Positions 31,838-39,650 of a stretch of 64,000 nucleotides of DNA are shown here, in pieces. The stretch's first letter is position 1. Each line of letters starts with the position of its first letter. This DNA is from Cupriavidus necator A5-1 (lineage in GTDB: Bacteria > Pseudomonadota > Gammaproteobacteria > Burkholderiales > Burkholderiaceae). The DNA is taken from positions 186,001 through 250,000 of the forward strand of contig NZ_JQLI01000008.1 of assembly GCF_000744095.1 (NCBI RefSeq), read 5' to 3'. The notes below the pieces were generated by a model. That model was not told where the DNA came from and searched no databases. It was given only the letters and a program-made list of their open reading frames with translations. The translations under genes were made by a program, and so were the position numbers.

Positions 31838-33628
31838 ATGCCTGAATTGTTGTCCGCCTCCCGCCGCATCACCGCTTCGCCGCCCTGCCCGCGCATCCCG
31901 GCCGGGCGCGGCGGCCTGCCCCTGCGCCGCCTCGGCTTTGCCGTGCTCGCCGCGTGGGGACTGGTGGCGTGCGCGCAGACCGGTGGCTCGATTTTCAGCA
32001 CGAGCACGGACACGACCACGCCGCCGCCGCGCTTTGAGCCGCGGCCGGAGGTGCCGTCCGTGGTGTCCGCAGTTGGCCCCGCCATGGCGCAGCCAGCCGC
32101 GACTAATGCGCCGGCCACGTCGGCCCAGCCAGCCACGCAAGCCGCTGCGGCCCCGGACGACCCGCTGGCCGCACTGATTGCCGGCGACGCGGCACCAGCG
32201 CCGGACGCTGCCGCCGCCCCGCCTGCACAGGCCCAGGCTCAGCCCGCACCGTCTGCTGCGCAGCCCGACACCAGCGCCCCCGCAAGCGTTGCCGCCACCA
32301 ACCCGGCAGCCGACCCGAACTTCGTCGGCCCACCCGAGCCACCGCCCCCTGCGCCGCCGCCACTGGTGCTGTTCCCGCCCCGGCTCGGCGAGTTTCAGGC
32401 CGAGGCGCCCGCCCAGCCCACGCAGACCAGGGCCGAGGCCCCAGGGGAGGCACCACCCGATGCCCCGCCGGTGCTGCGCTCGCAGTTGCCCGCCGACGAT
32501 GCCGCAGTCGACACCGTGTGGCGCCTGAGCTACAGCGGCCGAGCCGCAGTCGAGGAGCGCCCGGCCACCATGCGCGCCTGCCCCGGCGGCGCGCTCTCGA
32601 CCGGAATCGGCGGCGGCCTGGACTGCCGCAGCGCCGGGGAGGTCAAGATCCGCGAATCCGTGCTTGACCTGGACGGCGGTGCGCAGGTGATGTTCATTGC
32701 GCAGGCGCGCGGCACCGATGCCACCACCGTCAACGGCCGCCCGACGGCGGTCGATCCCTATGCGCTGGTACCGCAGTTCTATACCGCAGTCAGTGGCCTC
32801 GCGGTGCTGGACGGCGGCACCATGTGGGCCGGCCGGCGCGACAACGCGCCCTTCCTTATGTCGTCCGGCCTGCTGCCGCCCAATTCCACGGCGATGCGCT
32901 TCGGCGTGGACAACGCCAAGGTGATCGGCGATATCGGCCTGAGCTACCAGTACACCGCGCGCGCCGACCAGAACGGCCAGAACCTGCCGAGCTACCACTC
33001 GGTGCGCACCGCGCCGATCAGCACCAACGAAAAGGGCTCGGTCCAGCTCGGCTTTACGCGCGTGGAAGCGCAGCCGATGGTGGAAGACACTGGCGGCGCC
33101 TGGTGGGCGTCCGCCCTGCATGAGCAGAAAGGCGTGCTGTTCGGCACCAACCGCCTCGGCCTGCAGTTCGGCTCGGGCTCGCGCAACGCCATGACCGGCT
33201 ATACCGGCATGGGCCCGTCGCTGTCGCGCATGCGTGTGGCCGAATCGATCGAATGGAAGGGGCGCTCGGGGCTGACCGGCGCGGTGGAACAAAGCCTGCA
33301 GTTCGACCGCTCGCCGGTCGGCACGATGCAGTGGACCACCACGCGCCTGCGCCCCGCCTATGTGGCCAGCGACCAGTTCCGGCTGAATTTCGAGGTCTCG
33401 CACGACCAGATCTCTTCCGGTTTCGGCGTCAGCGGCCAGCGCACCGCGCTTACCGTGGCGCCGACGCTGACGCTGGGCAAGTCGGCGGGCAACGCCAACC
33501 TGCGCGCGTTCTACACCTACAGCCGGGCCTCGGACGTGGACGGCATCGGCTACACCGCGCCCGCCGACGCCTGGGCCTCGCAGCCGAGCGGCTCGATCTT
33601 CGGCGTGCAGCTCAATCGGCGCTGGTAG
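31838..33628 (+). CDS. Outer-membrane lipoprotein with Pro/Ala-rich linker and barrel-like C-terminus
   Basis: A predicted 596-residue protein that I do not recognise as a named family. The N-terminus is basic, with a hydrophobic stretch ending in the lipobox LVAC (Cys near residue 45), so it should be a lipoprotein. About 170 residues of Pro/Ala/Gln-rich low complexity follow, suited to spanning the periplasm or passing through the wall. The last 370 residues show alternating strand patterns with many Gly and aromatic residues (FGVDNAKVIGDIGLSYQYTAR, LRAFYTYSRASDVDGIGY) and the end GSIFGVQLNRRW. This resembles the C-terminal barrel part of LamB-type carbohydrate porins. The start at 31838 is uncertain; an earlier ATG at 31760 adds residues without a ribosome site. 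Its 3' end overlaps the MIP gene on the other strand by 79 bases. Confidence 0.65.
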   Translation: MPELLSASRRITASPPCPRIPAGRGGLPLRRLGFAVLAAWGLVACAQTGGSIFSTSTDTTTPPPRFEPRPEVPSVVSAVGPAMAQPAATNAPATSAQPATQAAAAPDDPLAALIAGDAAPAPDAAAAPPAQAQAQPAPSAAQPDTSAPASVAATNPAADPNFVGPPEPPPPAPPPLVLFPPRLGEFQAEAPAQPTQTRAEAPGEAPPDAPPVLRSQLPADDAAVDTVWRLSYSGRAAVEERPATMRACPGGALSTGIGGGLDCRSAGEVKIRESVLDLDGGAQVMFIAQARGTDATTVNGRPTAVDPYALVPQFYTAVSGLAVLDGGTMWAGRRDNAPFLMSSGLLPPNSTAMRFGVDNAKVIGDIGLSYQYTARADQNGQNLPSYHSVRTAPISTNEKGSVQLGFTRVEAQPMVEDTGGAWWASALHEQKGVLFGTNRLGLQFGSGSRNAMTGYTGMGPSLSRMRVAESIEWKGRSGLTGAVEQSLQFDRSPVGTMQWTTTRLRPAYVASDQFRLNFEVSHDQISSGFGVSGQRTALTVAPTLTLGKSAGNANLRAFYTYSRASDVDGIGYTAPADAWASQPSGSIFGVQLNRRW

Positions 33629-34323
33629 GCGCGGCGCGAGCCCTTGATATCGCCAGCCGCGGGCACGGGCTTGCGGCACAGCCAGTGGAACAGCAGCGTC
33701 GCGGCCAGCCCGCCGCCGATCTGCGCCAGCACAAAGCCCGGCACATCCGCCGGTCGGATCCCGGTAAAGGTATCGGTCAGCGCGCAGGCAATGGTCAGCG
33801 CGGGGTTGGCGAACGAGGTCGACGACGTGAACCAGTACCCCGCGGTGATATAGCCCGCCACCACGAACGGCACCAGCTGCGGCCGGCTGCGCAGCGTGCC
33901 GATGCCCACGCCCACCAGCCCGAAGGTCGCCACGCACTCGCTCCACCACATCGACGCACCGGTGCGGCTCTGCGCCGACCAGGCCAGCGCCGGCTCGCCG
34001 AACATCGCATGCGCGGCCAGCACGCCGCAGACGCCGCCGGCCACCTGCACCAGCACGTAGCGCAGCGCATCGCGCGGCGACAGCGCGCCCTGCACCAGCG
34101 CCGACAGGCTCACCACCGGGTTGAAATGTCCGCCCGACACCGGGCCCAGCGACACCAGCAGCGCCACCAGCCCGGCCCCGGTGGCCAGCGAATTGGCCAG
34201 CAGCGCCAGCGCGGTGTCGCCCGCGGCGAGCCGCTCGGCGCGGATGCCGGAGCCCACCACGATCGCCACCAGCAGGGCCGTGCCCAGGCCTTCGGCCACC
34301 AGGCGGCGTGCCAGCGTACTCAT
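33550..34323 (-). CDS. MIP-family channel (aquaglyceroporin-like)
   Basis: A 257-residue six-helix channel of the major intrinsic protein family, which conducts water, glycerol or small uncharged solutes. Both half-helix signatures are visible: GHFNPV (NPV at 68-70, with the usual alanine replaced by valine) and FANPAL (NPA at 173-175). The segment ALTDTFTGIRPADVPGFVLAQ resembles the subgroup often found in arsenic operons as an arsenite path, but there is no ars gene nearby. The C-terminal 26 residues (from QRRLSCTPKIEP) are hydrophilic, not membrane-like, and coded entirely within the overlap with the convergent lipoprotein gene. The start at 34323 is natural for the family (MSTLARRLVAEGLGTALLV). 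Confidence 0.85.
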   Translation of the reverse strand: MSTLARRLVAEGLGTALLVAIVVGSGIRAERLAAGDTALALLANSLATGAGLVALLVSLGPVSGGHFNPVVSLSALVQGALSPRDALRYVLVQVAGGVCGVLAAHAMFGEPALAWSAQSRTGASMWWSECVATFGLVGVGIGTLRSRPQLVPFVVAGYITAGYWFTSSTSFANPALTIACALTDTFTGIRPADVPGFVLAQIGGGLAATLLFHWLCRKPVPAAGDIKGSRRAYQRRLSCTPKIEPLGCEAQASAGAV

Positions 34324-34668
34324 CGCTGCGCTCCGTTGACGGCGCGCAGCGGCGATCGAGCGGAGCCACGAACGGGATACGAGAGCGGCCGCGAGATCGC
34401 GGCAAAGGCAGTGGGGAAAGCGTGCAGCGGCAAGATGGAAAACGTCGCCTGAGACGACGCCTCGAACGGTGGCGGTTCAGTAGCAAACCCGCGCACACGT
34501 GGTGAGCGCGGACGCGACAGTGTTCCGTTCGCGCACGGAGCGCGTCAATGCGTGGCCGCTTTGTTGTGTGCAGACGCGCGGTATCGAATCGCCGCGCTGG
34601 CCGCGGGCCGTTAGTGCAGCCGGGCCCATCGCGGCAAAGCGAGCGGCATCACGGCCGCAGCGCGCGCC
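34324..34668. other. Intergenic region with no recognised element
   Basis: It lies between the start of the MIP gene and the 3' end of the coiled-coil gene. No open frame with a domain, no strong terminator and no clear repeat were seen. Confidence 0.4.
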
Positions 34669-35160
34669 TCAGCGCAACAGGAACGCGATGTCGTCGACGC
34701 TGATCTGCGACACCGGGATGCCCTTGCGGCGCTGGAACAGGATGTGCTGCTGCACGCGGCTGCGCTGCTCGGCGAATGCCGCCGCATCGATCGGCGTACC
34801 CAGGCGCATGTAGTGCTGGACCAGCAGCTTGTAGGCGCGGTGCCGCACCTGCATCGCCTCGGCCTCCGCGCGCAGCCGTTTCATCTGCGCCGGACTGCGG
34901 TCGATGGCCTGGTGCAGTTCGTCGACGGTGCGGGCGTGCAGCTCACGGTAGACATCGCGCTCGGCTTCCGCCTTGTGGAGTTCGTCGCGCAAATCGCGGA
35001 CCTTGCGCTGCAGCTTCAGCGTCTGCGTGACCGCCTGCTGTATCCGCCCGGCCGCGCCAAGCGCGTGGCTGGCCGCGGCCATGGTGCTCTTCCACAGTCC
35101 GCGCTCGCTGCTCGCGCCTTCCGGCGGCCAGCGCTTGTCATCCCCGATCAACGTATCCAT
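34669..35160 (-). CDS. Coiled-coil protein of unknown function
   Basis: A 163-residue hydrophilic protein with no family that I recognise. Residues about 35-110 are strongly charged with heptad patterning (KLQRKVRDLRDELHKAEAERD), predicting a long coiled coil. The C-terminal part (HYMRLGTPIDAAAFAEQRSR, then VSQISVDDIAFLLR) looks folded and is likely to be the conserved portion. No signal peptide or membrane helix is visible, so it is probably cytoplasmic. The start at 35160 is the first ATG in frame. Codon use is like that of the neighbours (high third-position GC), which supports a real gene. It follows tRNA-Phe in the same direction, but a terminator separates them. Role unknown. Confidence 0.7.
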   Translation of the reverse strand: MDTLIGDDKRWPPEGASSERGLWKSTMAAASHALGAAGRIQQAVTQTLKLQRKVRDLRDELHKAEAERDVYRELHARTVDELHQAIDRSPAQMKRLRAEAEAMQVRHRAYKLLVQHYMRLGTPIDAAAFAEQRSRVQQHILFQRRKGIPVSQISVDDIAFLLR

Positions 35161-35372
35161 CAGACCCCCGGTAGAGAAACGATAGCCCTGGACCGGCGTT
35201 GTCCGCTCTATTGGCGCGGCTTGACCGGCTCGGCATGCGCTGCCGGGTGGCAGGGCATCAGGGCATCGTAGAGATACATATATCGGGTGCCAAGTAGAAG
35301 TTATTTACTTCTGGATTGTCTGTTGCAAGTTGTGCAAAGGTATTGCCTTGGCAGCAGGACAGCGCCCAAAGC

Positions 35373-35400
35373 AAAAAGCCCGGCTGCAGGAGCCGGGCTT
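35373..35400 (-). terminator. Rho-independent terminator after tRNA-Phe
   Basis: On the minus strand AAGCCCGGCT (35400-35391) and AGCCGGGCTT (35385-35376) form a perfect 10-bp stem with a 5-base loop and are followed by T residues. It starts about 10 bases past the tRNA 3' end. Confidence 0.88.
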
Positions 35401-35409
35401 TTCTTGTTC

Positions 35410-35485
35410 TGGTGGCCTGGGACGGAATCGAACCGCCGACACAAGGATTTTCAATCCTCTGCTCTACCGACTGAGCTACCGGGCC
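35410..35485 (-). tRNA. tRNA-Phe (GAA)
   Basis: A 76-base tRNA with encoded CCA. The anticodon loop TTGAAAA gives anticodon GAA (plus-strand bases 35450-35452). D-arm (TAGCTCAGTCGGTAGAGCA) and T-loop (TTCGATT) are standard. The acceptor stem GGCCCGG/CCAGGCC has one mismatch, C5 against A68, and the T-stem has a G-U pair. It has its own promoter (35497-35525) and terminator (35373-35400), and lies between ntrX and the coiled-coil gene. Confidence 0.97.
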
Positions 35486-35496
35486 AAAGAAGCGAA

Positions 35497-35525
35497 ACTA
35501 TAACTGGACTTTTTTAGCCAGTCAA
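35497..35525 (-). promoter_or_regulatory. Sigma-70 type promoter of tRNA-Phe
   Basis: On the minus strand TTGACT (35525-35520), a 17-bp spacer and TATAGT (35502-35497) lie just upstream of the tRNA. Both hexamers match the consensus in five of six positions and the spacer is ideal. Transcription would start within a few bases of the tRNA 5' end region, as expected for a stable RNA gene. Confidence 0.85.
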
Positions 35526-35545
35526 GCGTCATCTGCGTCACTGCC

Positions 35546-36256
35546 TCATTGTTCGGCAGGCTCGGGCTTGTTGCGGCCCAGTTCGACGCCGAGCTGCTTG
35601 AGCTTGCGGTACAGGTGGGTGCGTTCCAGGCCGGTCTTCTCGGCCACGCGGGTCATGCTGCCGTGTTCGCGCAGCAGGTGGTATTCAAAGTAGGCGCGCT
35701 CGAACAGGTCGCGCGCTTCGCGCAGCGGCATGTCGAAGGAGAACTGCATCTCGGCCTCGGGCACGCGCGCGGGGTTGCCGTTGGGGGCGGCCTCGACGGC
35801 GGGCTCGGGCGCGGCGCCGACCGTGCCGGCTTCGGCCGAGGGCGCGGTGGCCGGCGCGGCCGCAGTGGCCGGGGCGCTGCGCGGGCGATCGACGCCGCGC
35901 GCCAGTCCCTGCTCGACCGCGGACAGCAGCTTCTGCAGCGCGATCGGCTTCTCCAGGAAATTCAGTGCGCCGATCTTGGTCGCCTCGACTGCCGTGTCGA
36001 TGGTGGCGTGGCCCGACATCATGATGACGGGCATCGTCAGCTGGCCCTGCGCGGACCATTCCTTGAGCAGCGTCACACCATCGGTGTCGGGCATCCAGAT
36101 ATCGAGCAGCACGAGGTCAGGCGTGCCCGTCGCGCGGTATTCGCGCGCCTGGTGCGCGTTTTCCGCGAGTTCGACCACGTGGCCTTCGTCGCTGAGGATC
36201 TCCGAGAGCAGCTCCCGGATTCCCATTTCGTCATCGACTACGAGGATCGTTGCCAT
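35546..36256 (-). CDS. ntrX: NtrX-like response regulator lacking the AAA+ domain
   Basis: A 236-residue response regulator paired with the NtrY-type kinase upstream. The receiver domain has acidic residues in VVDDEMG, phospho-acceptor Asp52 in VLLDIWMPDTDG, and Lys in LEKPIALQ. An Ala/Pro/Glu-rich linker of about 50 residues (ATAAAPATAPSAEAG) follows, then a C-terminal Fis-type helix-turn-helix (GSMTRVAEKTGLERTHLYRKLKQLGVEL). Classical NtrX has a sigma-54-activating AAA+ domain of about 240 residues between these parts; here it is absent, so the protein cannot remodel sigma-54 polymerase itself. It probably represses or activates by binding alone. The gene starts 53 bases after the ntrY stop. 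Likely role: nitrogen or redox response, by family. Confidence 0.9.
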   Translation of the reverse strand: MATILVVDDEMGIRELLSEILSDEGHVVELAENAHQAREYRATGTPDLVLLDIWMPDTDGVTLLKEWSAQGQLTMPVIMMSGHATIDTAVEATKIGALNFLEKPIALQKLLSAVEQGLARGVDRPRSAPATAAAPATAPSAEAGTVGAAPEPAVEAAPNGNPARVPEAEMQFSFDMPLREARDLFERAYFEYHLLREHGSMTRVAEKTGLERTHLYRKLKQLGVELGRNKPEPAEQ

Positions 36257-36309
36257 ACTTCCCCTCTTAACCCCACCGCAGCGTTCCGGGACCGGACGCC
36301 AATGTTTGA

Positions 36310-38751
36310 CTATGCCAGTTTAACGAACAGGATCGAGATCTGTGCACCGACCACCTCCGCACCTTCCATGCGATTGCGCAGCTCGATGCGCGCACCGTGT
36401 TCGTCAATGATCTTTTTTACCATCGCGAGCCCGAGACCCGTGCCCTTGGCTTTCGTGGTCACATAGGGCTCGAACGCACGGCTCAGGATTCGTGGTGCAA
36501 AGCCGGGACCATTGTCCGCAATGGTGAGCTTGACGGCCTGCCGGTTTTCGCCGGCAGAATCTTTGTATTCTACAGTCTCGGTGTTCAGAGTGATATGGGG
36601 CGCGGCCCTACCCGCCACCACGTTCTCCGCGGCCGCATCCTGCGCGTTCTGCAGCAGGTTGTGGATGACCTGGCGCAACTGCGTGGGATCGCCCTTGATA
36701 TCAGGCAGGCCCGCGCCCAGCGTCGGATGGATCACCGGGTGCTCGTGCACCGCCGGATCGTCGATACCGTACAGGTGCAGCACGTCCGCCACCAGGCTGT
36801 TGAGCTGCAGCGATTGCAGCACCGCCGGCGGCGTGCGTGCGTAGTCGCGGAAGTCATCGACCATGCGCTTCATCGCCGCCACCTGGTTAACGATCGTGGC
36901 CGCGCCGCGCTTTAGCACATCCACATCGGTGCCTTCCAGCTTGGGCGAGAGCTTCATCTGCAGCCGCTCGGCCGACAGCTGGATCGGCGTCAGCGGGTTC
37001 TTGATCTCGTGCGCGAGGCGCCGCGCCACTTCGCCCCATGCCACCGAGCGTTGAGCGGAAATCACATCGGAAATATCGTCGAACACGACCACATAGCCGG
37101 GCTCGTCGCGCTCGCCGCCGGGCAGGCGCGCGCCGCGCACCAGCAGCGTGAGCGGTTGTTCCTCGTTGCCAATATTGCCGTGTGGCAGTTCGATCTGCTT
37201 CTGCCAGTGCTCGGCGCCACCCAGCACCTCGCTGGTGTTCTGGTCCGAGAAGGCCTGGCGCACGATCTCGCCGAAGGGCCCCATGCCAGGGATCTGCTCC
37301 ACCGGCAGGCCCAGCACCGCGGCAAACGGTTGGCGGAAGATGCGCTCGGCGCCCGGATTGGCGGTGATCAGCACGAAGCGGCGGTCGAATACCAGCACGC
37401 CCGCGGTCAGGTTCTGCAGCACGCTTTCCAGGTAGGCCTTGGACTGCTCCAGCGCGGCGCGGTTTTCTTCGACGGCCAGGCGCGCCTCGGCCAGCTGGCG
37501 CGTCATCTGGTTGAACTGCTGCGTCAGCATGCCGAGTTCATCGCGGCTCTTCAGCTCGCGCTTGGGCGAGAGGTCGCCCTCGGCCACTTCCTTGGTCCCC
37601 TGCAGCAGCATCAGCAGCGGCCGCGCCAGCTGTCCGCCCAGCAGCAGCGCCAGCATCACCGCGATGAACACCGCCAGGAACAGCGTCAGCGTCAGCGTGC
37701 CGATATACATCTTGCGCAGGCCGGTGCGGCCCAGCGCCTTTTCCTGGTATTCCTGGTACGCGCGCTGGACCTCGTCGGCATTGCGCGCGAGCACCGCCGG
37801 CACCGGGTGCAGCACCTGCAGGTAGCGCTCTTCGCGCACGGTCTCGCCGACCAGGCCGAAGCCGCTGGAGGGGGACTCTTCCTGTCGGCGCTCGACCGAC
37901 AGGCCGGAGCCGGCCCAGCGCGACTTCGGTGCCGCGCGCGGCACGCTGGCGCCCGCGACCATGTCCTGCGTCGCGGTCGGCGCCGCGCCCAGCGGAATGA
38001 TCACGCGCAGCCGGTACAAGTGGCTGCTGTCGACGCGCTCGGCGCCCCGGCCGCTGTCGGTGGACGGGTCGGTGCCACCCTCAACCGCCGCAAAGCCGCC
38101 GGCCAGGCGTGCCTGCTCGGCCAGCACGCCCGACGGCAGGTCGGGCACCAGCGTGGCATAGTTGCTCGACGCGGTCGCCAGCACGCGGCCGCTGCCGGTG
38201 AAGATCGCCGCTTCCTGGATGCCGTACTGCTCGCGCAACCGGTTTAGCTGCAGCGAGGTGGCCACGCCGGTGGAACCGGAGAGCTGGTCGGCCATCAGCC
38301 GCGCCTTGACCTGCAGGTCGGCGAGCGAGCTGTCGATGGTGGAGCGGCCCAGGTTCAGGCCCGCCTCGAGCGCGGTTTCCACGCGCACGTCGAACCAGGA
38401 CTCGATGCTGCGCGAGACGAACTGCAGCGATACCAGGTAGATCAGCACGCCCGGCAGCACGCCCACCACGCCGAAGAACACGGCGAGCTTGGTCATCAGT
38501 CGCGTGCCGAACTTGCCGCGGCGATAGCGCAGCCACAGCGTCAGCGCCAGCGCGCCAATGATCAGCACCAGCAGCCCGCCGATCACCAGGTTCACCTTGA
38601 ACAGCAGCGTGAAATAGCGATCGAAGAATTCGGTGTTGGCCGACGCGCCGGCCAGCAGCCCCACCAGCACCAGTGCCAGGAAGACGATGATTCCGGCCAC
38701 GATGCGGTACAGCACGCGCCGGAACCGGCTGTCCCACAGCGAGGTGTTCAT
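36310..38751 (-). CDS. ntrY: NtrY-type sensor histidine kinase
   Basis: An 813-residue inner-membrane sensor kinase. Three N-terminal helices lie before residue 110 (IVAGIIVFLALVLVGLLAG, VIGGLLVLIIGALALTLWL, LAVFFGVVGVLPGVLIYLV), then a periplasmic sensor region of about 240 residues, a further helix (LTLTLFLAVFIAVMLALLLG), HAMP, a PAS domain (ENLTAGVLV-like NLTAGVLVFDRRFVLITANPG), HisKA with His581 in RRLAHEIKNPLTPIQLS and HATPase (NLLQNAQDA, IADNGPGF, GTGLGLAMVKKI). This order is that of NtrY. Its start overlaps the stop of the DUF4390 gene as ATGA, which suggests coupled translation. It partners the short NtrX-like regulator downstream. The signal is unknown; nitrogen status or redox is usual for the family. 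Confidence 0.93.
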   Translation of the reverse strand: MNTSLWDSRFRRVLYRIVAGIIVFLALVLVGLLAGASANTEFFDRYFTLLFKVNLVIGGLLVLIIGALALTLWLRYRRGKFGTRLMTKLAVFFGVVGVLPGVLIYLVSLQFVSRSIESWFDVRVETALEAGLNLGRSTIDSSLADLQVKARLMADQLSGSTGVATSLQLNRLREQYGIQEAAIFTGSGRVLATASSNYATLVPDLPSGVLAEQARLAGGFAAVEGGTDPSTDSGRGAERVDSSHLYRLRVIIPLGAAPTATQDMVAGASVPRAAPKSRWAGSGLSVERRQEESPSSGFGLVGETVREERYLQVLHPVPAVLARNADEVQRAYQEYQEKALGRTGLRKMYIGTLTLTLFLAVFIAVMLALLLGGQLARPLLMLLQGTKEVAEGDLSPKRELKSRDELGMLTQQFNQMTRQLAEARLAVEENRAALEQSKAYLESVLQNLTAGVLVFDRRFVLITANPGAERIFRQPFAAVLGLPVEQIPGMGPFGEIVRQAFSDQNTSEVLGGAEHWQKQIELPHGNIGNEEQPLTLLVRGARLPGGERDEPGYVVVFDDISDVISAQRSVAWGEVARRLAHEIKNPLTPIQLSAERLQMKLSPKLEGTDVDVLKRGAATIVNQVAAMKRMVDDFRDYARTPPAVLQSLQLNSLVADVLHLYGIDDPAVHEHPVIHPTLGAGLPDIKGDPTQLRQVIHNLLQNAQDAAAENVVAGRAAPHITLNTETVEYKDSAGENRQAVKLTIADNGPGFAPRILSRAFEPYVTTKAKGTGLGLAMVKKIIDEHGARIELRNRMEGAEVVGAQISILFVKLA

Positions 38752-39641
38752 GGCTGGCTCGATGCGGGCTGCGCCAGCAACGTGGGCGACAGCGCGGTCG
38801 ACGCCGCCTGCATGAAGACAGTGCCGCGCACATCGTTGGCGGCGGCGGGCGCGCCCGGCACCGATGCCGGCGCGGGCACGGCGGGCGAAGCCGGCAGCGG
38901 CGGCGATGCGGGAGCCGGGGACGGTGCGGGCGGCGCAGGCGGTGGCGGCGGAGGTGGTGGTGGCGCCGCGTTCAGGTCCGTCGGCACCGTGTAGATAAAG
39001 CGCCGCCAGTCCGACGCCAGGTTCCAGTCGCGCGTATTGACGGCATTGATCTGGAATGGCTTGGGCAGCTGCGACAGGTCGAGCCGCATGCGCACTTCAG
39101 CGTGGTAGCTCTCGCCCGGCTTGACTGTATTGCGCTCGAACACGCGCCAGCCGCGCACGCGCTGGATGAATTGCAGCGCGCTCTTCAGGCGTGTGAACGG
39201 CAGCTGCAGGCCGCCGGTCGAGACACGGTACTGGCGCGTCAGCGGCTGGTACGACAGGCGCACGCTGCGGCTGGTGTTGACGGGCTTTTCGTCGAACCAG
39301 TACCAGCGCGAACGCGAAAGCTGGAAGTCGACCGCGAAATAGAGGGAGATGCCCTTGTGCAGCGCGTCTTCGAGCGCGGGCGGCAGGTCGAAATCGAAAC
39401 TGGCGGCGAGTTCGAAACCGCCGTCCTGGTATTCGATGCGCGCTTCGGTGGCTTCGATGACCTGTGCTTGCACCACAGGCGGCTGCAGCAGCAGTGTCGC
39501 CAGTGCCAGCACCAGGGCCAGATACCAGCGCACCAGCGTGCCACGCCTGGCCGCGCCGTGGTGGGGCGAAAGCAGGCACGCCTTGTCCGCCGTAGTGTCC
39601 ACGGTCGCGCGGCAGTCTGACAGGCGCGGCATGCTCAGCAT
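38748..39641 (-). CDS. DUF4390-type exported protein
   Basis: A protein of up to 297 residues from the DUF4390 family, commonly found between rsmB and ntrY in beta-proteobacteria. A hydrophobic segment (LVRWYLALVLALATLLLQPPVVQA) gives a signal peptide with predicted cleavage after VQA, so it acts in the periplasm or at the membrane. The conserved domain follows (VIEATEARIEYQDGGFELAASFDF, WYWFDEKPVNTSRSVRLSYQ). The last about 75 residues are Pro/Ala-rich. The start is uncertain: ATG 39641 leaves about 37 residues before the hydrophobic core, and a GTG immediately before RWYLALVL would give a normal signal peptide. It overlaps ntrY by ATGA and may be linked to the sensor's function; the role is unproven. 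Confidence 0.8.
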   Translation of the reverse strand: MLSMPRLSDCRATVDTTADKACLLSPHHGAARRGTLVRWYLALVLALATLLLQPPVVQAQVIEATEARIEYQDGGFELAASFDFDLPPALEDALHKGISLYFAVDFQLSRSRWYWFDEKPVNTSRSVRLSYQPLTRQYRVSTGGLQLPFTRLKSALQFIQRVRGWRVFERNTVKPGESYHAEVRMRLDLSQLPKPFQINAVNTRDWNLASDWRRFIYTVPTDLNAAPPPPPPPPPAPPAPSPAPASPPLPASPAVPAPASVPGAPAAANDVRGTVFMQAASTALSPTLLAQPASSQP

Positions 39642-39650
39642 CGGATCAGA

